11,169 bases of DNA from Desulfuromonadaceae bacterium. GTDB taxonomy: Bacteria; Desulfobacterota; Desulfuromonadia; Geobacterales; Pseudopelobacteraceae. This document shows, one piece after another, positions 6,951-11,169 of this stretch. The stretch spans positions 1 to 11,169 of the forward strand of contig JAQUCQ010000076.1 in NCBI GenBank assembly GCA_028686145.1, read 5' to 3'. The position numbers and the translations under genes are program-made. Each line of letters begins with the position of its first letter. Position 1 is the stretch's first letter. The notes under the pieces are model-generated. The model had not been told where the DNA came from. It did not search any database and saw nothing but the letters and a program-made list of their open reading frames with translations.

Positions 6951-7883
6951 ATGATATCTAAATCAGCGAGTGACAAAAAAAACTGCGCTATGAAGGCGCT
7001 TTTTACGAACAGTGCTAGATCTGCATTTACACATATAATTAGGAGCCTATCAAATACAAAACGGCAGAAAGTACTTCTTCCGGCGTATATTGGATTTACG
7101 GAGCGTGAAGGTTCGGGTGTCTTTGACCCTGTTACTGAAAATGCATCAGATTATGCGTTTTATAAAGTCAAGGACGACCTCAGTGTTGACTTGGACGATT
7201 TCAAAAAGCAATTGGTTAATCAAGTAGATATAGCCTTGATTATCCATTATTTTGGATTTTGTCGTAGTGACTTAATTATGATTAAGCAGTTATGCGTTGA
7301 TGCAAAGGTAATATTAGTAGAAGATTGCGCACACGCATTCCATCTAGAGTCATCCGATTCAATATTAGGCCGAATCGGTGATTTTTCTTTTTACTCTTTG
7401 CACAAGTATATCGCAGTTGAAAGCGGTGGAATACTCAAATTAAATAATAACAAATTATTAATACCAGAAGTAGCAGCGCAAGACCAAGCTGATCGTGATG
7501 TTGTGGAGCAATATGCGCTGACAGACTTTGATGCAATTAAGGAGATAAGAAGAAGGAACTATTCTCTGTATGCTCGTCTATTAAAGTCGCTTGATCAGAT
7601 CGAAATCATGTTTTACCTTAACAATGAAGACATTCCTCAAACTTTTCCTATTCGCGTCAAAAACTTTATGCGAGAGAAGCTCTACTTTTACTTGATGGAG
7701 AGAAATATACCGACCACCGCTTTGTATTACAGAATGATTGATGAAATTGATGCCTCTGCGTATCCAACATCCTTTGCAATTTCTTCTGAAATACTAAATC
7801 TTCCAGTTCACCAAGATACGACGGAAGAAGATGTTGAATATTTATGCAAGGAAGTAAACAAATTTTTCAATAAAAAGGAGTAA
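6951..7883 (+). CDS. compact DegT-family aminotransferase
   Basis: A 310-residue PLP-dependent aminotransferase-like protein of the DegT/DnrJ/EryC1 fold, about 60 residues shorter than VioA and clearly a different subgroup. The pyridoxal contacts are retained: D125 in VEDCAHAF and K152 in FYSLHKYIAVESGG. The N-terminal region begins with an unusual Ser/Lys-rich stretch before ALFTNSARSAF, where family members have the phosphate-binding loop. An AGAGG ribosome site lies about 9 bases before the ATG. Before the IS arrived, it followed wbqC by only 34 bases (wbqC stop 6916, start 6951), and it is 3 bases from the GNAT gene downstream, so all three were one operon. The substrate is unknown; it could be a second amino-deoxy sugar or a precursor of its acyl group. 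An aminotransferase-fold protein with another activity cannot be excluded. Confidence 0.82.
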   Translation: MISKSASDKKNCAMKALFTNSARSAFTHIIRSLSNTKRQKVLLPAYIGFTEREGSGVFDPVTENASDYAFYKVKDDLSVDLDDFKKQLVNQVDIALIIHYFGFCRSDLIMIKQLCVDAKVILVEDCAHAFHLESSDSILGRIGDFSFYSLHKYIAVESGGILKLNNNKLLIPEVAAQDQADRDVVEQYALTDFDAIKEIRRRNYSLYARLLKSLDQIEIMFYLNNEDIPQTFPIRVKNFMREKLYFYLMERNIPTTALYYRMIDEIDASAYPTSFAISSEILNLPVHQDTTEEDVEYLCKEVNKFFNKKE

Positions 7884-7886
7884 AAG

Positions 7887-8306
7887 ATGGATTACGCGTT
7901 AGAAATTCAGACTTTACTGATGGAAATAGAGAGTGATTTCAATCCACCACTTTCATCAACTATGGATATTGCTGAATATTCTAGGAAACTTTATAAAAAT
8001 GCTACTATCTTTTCTGTTCATGATAGTGGACAACTTGTTGCACTTATGGCGGTATATTGTAATAACACTGTTGACAATATAGCCTTCGGAACAATGCTCG
8101 CAGTCGCTAAAAGCCATAGAATATATGGCCTCGGACCCAATCTTATCAAAACAACAATTGATTATTTGAAAAAAAGATCCTTTAAGGCCTTCAAGCTTGA
8201 AATATATAAAACAAATCCGAGAGTTATAACATTATATAAGCATTTAAAGTTCTCGGTTGTGTCTGAGACTGATAAATCTGTTTTTGTGCAACTAGACTTA
8301 ATTTAA
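7887..8306 (+). CDS. GNAT-family acyltransferase
   Basis: A 139-residue single-domain GNAT N-acyltransferase, which moves an acyl group from acyl-CoA to an amine. The pyrophosphate-binding R-x-x-G-x-G signature is RIYGLG (78-83), followed by the expected long helix. Motif B is seen as EIYKTNPRVITLYKHLKF (105-122). The preceding strand region LVALMAVY (50-57) and FGTMLAV (68-74) fits the core sheet. AAGGAG just before the ATG is a strong ribosome site, and the gap to the upstream aminotransferase is 3 bases. In this context the acceptor is likely the amino group of a dTDP-amino sugar, the role VioB or WecD fills in other loci; no VioB-type hexapeptide-repeat enzyme is present in the window. 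Substrate and acyl group are inferred. Confidence 0.82.
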   Translation: MDYALEIQTLLMEIESDFNPPLSSTMDIAEYSRKLYKNATIFSVHDSGQLVALMAVYCNNTVDNIAFGTMLAVAKSHRIYGLGPNLIKTTIDYLKKRSFKAFKLEIYKTNPRVITLYKHLKFSVVSETDKSVFVQLDLI

Positions 8307-8344
8307 ATAATAAGTCACGTTTTCTGTTAGAGGAATATTATAAT

Positions 8345-9862
8345 TTGTCATTAAAAACAAACATCCTCGCAAACTATGTAAGCCAGATATATGTCACGGT
8401 TATTGGCATAGTTATTTTGCCGCTGTACCTTAAATACATGGGTACAGAAGCGTATGGTTTGGTGGGTTTTTTTTCCATGTTACAGGCATGGTTCAACCTG
8501 TTGGACATGGGGCTTACTCCCACGATGACTCGAGAAACCGCGAGGTTTCGTGGCGGAGTGTTGGATGCACTCACGTTCCGCCGGTTAGTTAGGGCACTGG
8601 AAGGTGTTTTTCTCGTCATTGCTCTACTAGGAGGTGGCATCTTGATTATGATTTCAGGACAGATTGCCACCAACTGGTTAACGGTCAAACAGCTTCCCCT
8701 CATTGAAGTGCAACGCTCTATCCAGATAATGGCAATTATTATTTCACTCCGTTGGATGTGCGGTCTGTATCGTGGTCAGATTTCCGGGTCTGAACGATTA
8801 GTTTGGTTGAGTGGCTACAACATAATTATTGCGACTTTGCGTTTTATCGTGGTATTGCCTGTCCTAATCTCTGTTGGCGCTACACCTACGGTTTTTTTCA
8901 GCTACCAATTGGGGGTAGCATTGATAGAACTTATCGTACTTATGATAATGTCTTATCGTTTGCTGCCGTCCATTCCAGCTGGCGAAAGAGTTGCTTGGTC
9001 GTGGGGTCCGCTAAAGCCGGTACTAAAGTTTTCGCTGACCATTGCGTTTACCTCGTCTGTATGGGTTATGGTCACACAGACTGATAAATTGGTTCTTTCC
9101 AAAATACTGCCTCTTACCGAATACGGGTATTTTACTTTGGCCGTTTTGGCGGCTAGCGGGATAGGGATTATTAGTGGCCCTATCAGCATTGCTATTATGC
9201 CGCGCATGGCTAAACTGTATGCCGAAGGTGACCATGCTGGAGTAATTAAAATTTATCGCCAATCCACTCAACTTGTAGCTGTAATTGCAGGTTCAGCAAC
9301 CATTGTTGCTTCCTTGTTTGCCGAACAGCTTCTGTGGGCTTGGACTGGTAACAGAGTGTTGGCACAACAAGCGGCCCCGGTATTGGTATTATATGCTATT
9401 GGCAACGGGATTCTTGCGCTTTCGGCTTTCCCTTATTATTTACAATACGTAAAAGGGAACTTACGCTTGCACATGATTGGCAATGTTGTTTTTGTTCTGT
9501 TTATGATTCCTTCTATTATCTTTGCGGCATCTCACTATGGGGGGGTTGGTGCTGGATATACTTGGCTTGTTATGAATGCGGTTAACTTTGCTGTCTGGGT
9601 TCCTTTTGTGCACAGTAAATTAGAACCAGGACTAAATAGGTTATGGTTCGTCAAAGATATTAGCATTGTTACGATAGCTATGGTTGGTGTGGGCTATCTG
9701 TTATTGCCCATTATACCGCAACAAATGAACAGCCGCTTGGCTCAAATTGGTTTGCTAGTTTGTTTTGGTGTTGCAGTTATGCTTGTTGGAGCTGGCGTTT
9801 CGTCTGTAGTATGGGAAAAAATAATTTGCCGCTATCGAGTAAATAAATGCGATTCATTGTGA
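8345..9862 (+). CDS. wzx: Wzx-type O-unit flippase (polysaccharide transport protein)
   Basis: A 505-residue integral membrane protein of the MATE/MVF-related polysaccharide exporter group, which moves undecaprenyl-linked O units across the inner membrane. Hydrophobic segments are spread through the whole length (for example about 10-30, 38-58, 86-108 and several pairs up to about 465-490), consistent with 12-14 helices. The N terminus (LKTNILANYVSQIYVTVIGIVILPLYLKYMGTEAYGLVGF) and NLLDMGLTPTMTRETAR are typical of flippases in O-antigen loci. The start is TTG at 8345, with GAGGA ten bases upstream and the expected N-terminal residues following directly; no ATG lies close by in frame. It follows the GNAT gene by 38 bases. 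It is less AT-rich than its neighbours on either side. Function is secure at the class level; the substrate is not predictable from sequence. Confidence 0.93.
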   Translation: MSLKTNILANYVSQIYVTVIGIVILPLYLKYMGTEAYGLVGFFSMLQAWFNLLDMGLTPTMTRETARFRGGVLDALTFRRLVRALEGVFLVIALLGGGILIMISGQIATNWLTVKQLPLIEVQRSIQIMAIIISLRWMCGLYRGQISGSERLVWLSGYNIIIATLRFIVVLPVLISVGATPTVFFSYQLGVALIELIVLMIMSYRLLPSIPAGERVAWSWGPLKPVLKFSLTIAFTSSVWVMVTQTDKLVLSKILPLTEYGYFTLAVLAASGIGIISGPISIAIMPRMAKLYAEGDHAGVIKIYRQSTQLVAVIAGSATIVASLFAEQLLWAWTGNRVLAQQAAPVLVLYAIGNGILALSAFPYYLQYVKGNLRLHMIGNVVFVLFMIPSIIFAASHYGGVGAGYTWLVMNAVNFAVWVPFVHSKLEPGLNRLWFVKDISIVTIAMVGVGYLLLPIIPQQMNSRLAQIGLLVCFGVAVMLVGAGVSSVVWEKIICRYRVNKCDSL

Positions 9863-9881
9863 TAACTTGATTGAAACGATA

Positions 9882-9917
9882 CAACATTCCAACATGGCGT
9901 ATTTACTTGGAATGTTG
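9882..9917. other. perfect 11-bp inverted repeat (hairpin) after wzx
   Basis: CAACATTCCAA (9882-9892) and TTGGAATGTTG (9907-9917) are exact reverse complements around a 14-base loop. No T-tract follows, so it is not a standard rho-independent terminator. It fills the gap between wzx and the next gene and could be an attenuator, an RNA-stability element or a protein-binding site. An outer GATTCA/TGAATC pair (9851-9856, 9920-9925) could extend it with a bulge. Confidence 0.75.
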
Positions 9918-9991
9918 CTTGAATCATTATTAAATTGCTTTTGGGTCTATCCTTTCCAATATTAGAAATAAAATTAATGGAAGTACTGAGA

Positions 9992-10903
9992 ATGCCATTT
10001 AACGTAAACAAAAATGTTCAAAAACTTAAAGAATCTGAAGTTACCATCATAAGGCGCTCAGAGAGAATTAATAAACTGAAAAATAATTTTCTGATATCCA
10101 ACGCGTGGAAAATAATAAAACAGTGTAATTCAAAAAAATCCGAACCAGATCGCAACCTTTCTACAAGCGGGAACTTATATATTATATACAGGCATGTATA
10201 TATATCCGATGACGTGGGCAGATTTCCACCGAAGTTCCGCCCCGATGGTTTTGATTATAATAAATGTTTTATCAATCTTATTGAAACCATTGAAAATAGT
10301 AAGCTCAGAGATAGAGTGAATATTATAGTTTTTTACAATGGCACAATTGATGATCTGAACAAAGATAAATTCATGAATGTACTCAATACAACTCAAATAC
10401 ATATTGAAGTCAGATTACTGGAAGCATCATCTGCGTTACAAGCAGTCCTGGTAATGATGAGGGAAGTTAAAAATTTATCTATCATGCCGAACGATATTTT
10501 GTATTTATTAGAAAACGACTACCTACATCATGAAAAATGGCTTGAAGAGACGTTTGAAATTTTTGATTCAAAAATTAAGTTTGACTATATTTCTTTATAC
10601 GATCATCCCGACAGATATAAATATCCATCGAATTACTCTAATTCTGTCCTGTATGTTACATCCAATAGACATTGGACTACTGCACCATCTACTTGCGGAA
10701 CTTTCTTGCTTAAATACGAAGTTTTTATACGAGACTACAAATATTTTTACACATACAAAAACGATATTAAAGTATTCACAGGATTAACAAAGCGATTAAA
10801 AAGAGTTCTTCTAACGCCAATACCGGGCTTGTCTACTCACTCTATGTCAGAGCATCTTGACCCGATTCAACGGTTTGAGGCATATTTTAAAAAGGATAAT
10901 TAG
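9992..10903 (+). CDS. putative glycosyltransferase (GT-A-like), divergent
   Basis: A 303-residue protein with no signal peptide or membrane helices, probably acting on the cytoplasmic side of the inner membrane. After a Lys/Asn-rich N terminus, the segment NLYIIYRHVYISDD (61-74) and VNIIVFYNGT (109-118) look like the first strands of a GT-A fold. NDILYLLENDYLHHEKW (167-183) has END where GT-A enzymes carry the metal-binding DxD/EDD. Further motifs are SLYDHPDRY (201-209), RHWTTAPST (226-234) and TPIPGLSTHSM (275-285), a set I associate with uncharacterised polysaccharide glycosyltransferases. I chose ATG 9992 because GGAAG sits 8 bases upstream; ATG 9977 and TTG 9935 are in frame but lack a good site. 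Codon use is strongly AT-rich. The gene ends in a TAGTG overlap with the HAD gene, implying coupling. Family placement is by motif memory, so the call is moderate. Confidence 0.6.
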   Translation: MPFNVNKNVQKLKESEVTIIRRSERINKLKNNFLISNAWKIIKQCNSKKSEPDRNLSTSGNLYIIYRHVYISDDVGRFPPKFRPDGFDYNKCFINLIETIENSKLRDRVNIIVFYNGTIDDLNKDKFMNVLNTTQIHIEVRLLEASSALQAVLVMMREVKNLSIMPNDILYLLENDYLHHEKWLEETFEIFDSKIKFDYISLYDHPDRYKYPSNYSNSVLYVTSNRHWTTAPSTCGTFLLKYEVFIRDYKYFYTYKNDIKVFTGLTKRLKRVLLTPIPGLSTHSMSEHLDPIQRFEAYFKKDN

Positions 10904-11097
10904 TGGATAAAACAATTATTATTTTTGATATTGATGAAACCTTGACAACCAGAAATTTGCCTGTGTTAATAATTGAGTCGTGGATCGGAAACAATAGGTT
11001 TAAACAACTATTTAATGGACTTATAGTCACATTAACACAAAAGATACTTATTCGGCCGTTTAGCCGAAGACTGGAATATTTTACTATTTTTTTATAA
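10903..11097 (+). CDS. HAD-superfamily phosphatase-like protein, N-terminal part, frame broken
   Basis: The frame starts at GTG 10903, overlapping the TAG of the upstream gene, with AAAGGA six bases before it. The product opens MDKTIIIFDIDETLT, where DxDxT (D9, D11, T13) is HAD motif I, carrying the nucleophile of phosphatases and phosphomutases. Residues 16-60 look like the start of a helical cap. The frame stops after 64 codons, far too early for a HAD enzyme of about 200 residues or more. Directly at the stop is a run of seven T's. Shifting back one base there gives an open, sensible continuation to the window edge (11094-11168). The gene is therefore frameshifted, frameshift-decoded or misread in a homopolymer, and it continues outside the window. 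The role is unknown; sugar-phosphate hydrolysis is a guess from context. Confidence 0.65.
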   Translation: MDKTIIIFDIDETLTTRNLPVLIIESWIGNNRFKQLFNGLIVTLTQKILIRPFSRRLEYFTIFL

Positions 11098-11168
11098 GTA
11101 AGGAATATATAGAAAATAGCATCCCCAATATTCTGGAAAATATCCAGAACGTAAATCCTCGCGTAGTC
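11088..11168 (+). pseudogene. HAD gene continuation in the -1 frame after T TTT TTA
   Basis: In the original frame, bases 11088-11094 read T TTT TTA followed at once by TAA. Reading resumes in the -1 frame from ATA 11094 as ISKEYIENSIPNILENIQNV, then NPRVV, with no stop up to the window edge. The composition (helical, charged) matches a HAD cap domain. One extra T in the run would restore a single frame. Confidence 0.5.
11131..11149. other. 7-bp inverted repeat inside the HAD continuation
   Basis: TTCTGGA (11131-11137) and TCCAGAA (11143-11149) are exact reverse complements around the 5-base loop AAATA. It lies within the -1 frame, 36 bases after the T run. It may be incidental. Confidence 0.5.
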
Positions 11169-11169
11169 T

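Noticed and set aside
8374..9271. Minus-strand frames and a plus-strand +1 frame within wzx
   Set aside because: They are shadows of the flippase frame, without ribosome sites or recognisable domains.
11088..11149. Classical programmed -1 frameshift signal (slippery site plus stem-loop)
   Set aside because: The stem begins 36 bases after the slippery site, whereas stimulatory structures normally start within about 5-10; kept only as one of several explanations.

Overview
The window is part of a surface-polysaccharide (O-antigen or capsule type) biosynthesis locus of a Gram-negative bacterium. A Wzx-type flippase, nucleotide-sugar enzymes that resemble proteobacterial ones, and operon-style packing support this. 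I lean towards a proteobacterium but cannot name the genus from the sequence. Base composition drifts from moderate GC on the left (sugar dehydrogenase, rfb genes, vioA) to clearly AT-rich on the right (wbqC onwards, most strongly in the last two genes). This is the mosaic pattern usual for O-antigen loci.

Layout, left to right. Positions 2-526 hold the C-terminal part of a UDP-HexNAc 6-dehydrogenase of the WbpA/WecC type. Positions 527-1206 are a 680-base stretch with no convincing gene. A tightly packed block on the + strand follows: rfbB, rfbA, rfbC, a VioA-type aminotransferase, and wbqC. An intact 1321-bp IS4-family insertion sequence (5581-6901, transposase on the - strand) sits in the last codons of wbqC. 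It is bounded by a perfect 9-bp target duplication. To its right are a second, compact DegT-type aminotransferase, a GNAT acyltransferase, a wzx-like flippase, a divergent putative glycosyltransferase, and the start of a HAD-family phosphatase-like gene. The HAD reading frame breaks at a run of seven T's near the window end.

How the genes fit together. RfbA and RfbB make dTDP-4-keto-6-deoxyglucose. That intermediate can be epimerised by RfbC toward L-rhamnose, although the final reductase gene rfbD/rmlD is absent here. It can also be aminated at C4 by the VioA homologue to give dTDP-Qui4N. WbqC, the second aminotransferase and the GNAT protein are plausible tailoring enzymes for an amino sugar or its N-acyl group; this is inferred from context. 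Wzx would export the lipid-linked unit, and the 9992-10903 gene may add one of its sugars.

The best-supported unusual points are the reconstructable IS insertion that re-tails WbqC, the uncharacterised wbqC/aminotransferase/GNAT trio, the T TTT TTA frame break in the HAD gene, and an 11-bp perfect hairpin after wzx. No RNA genes, CRISPR arrays or replication origins were seen.
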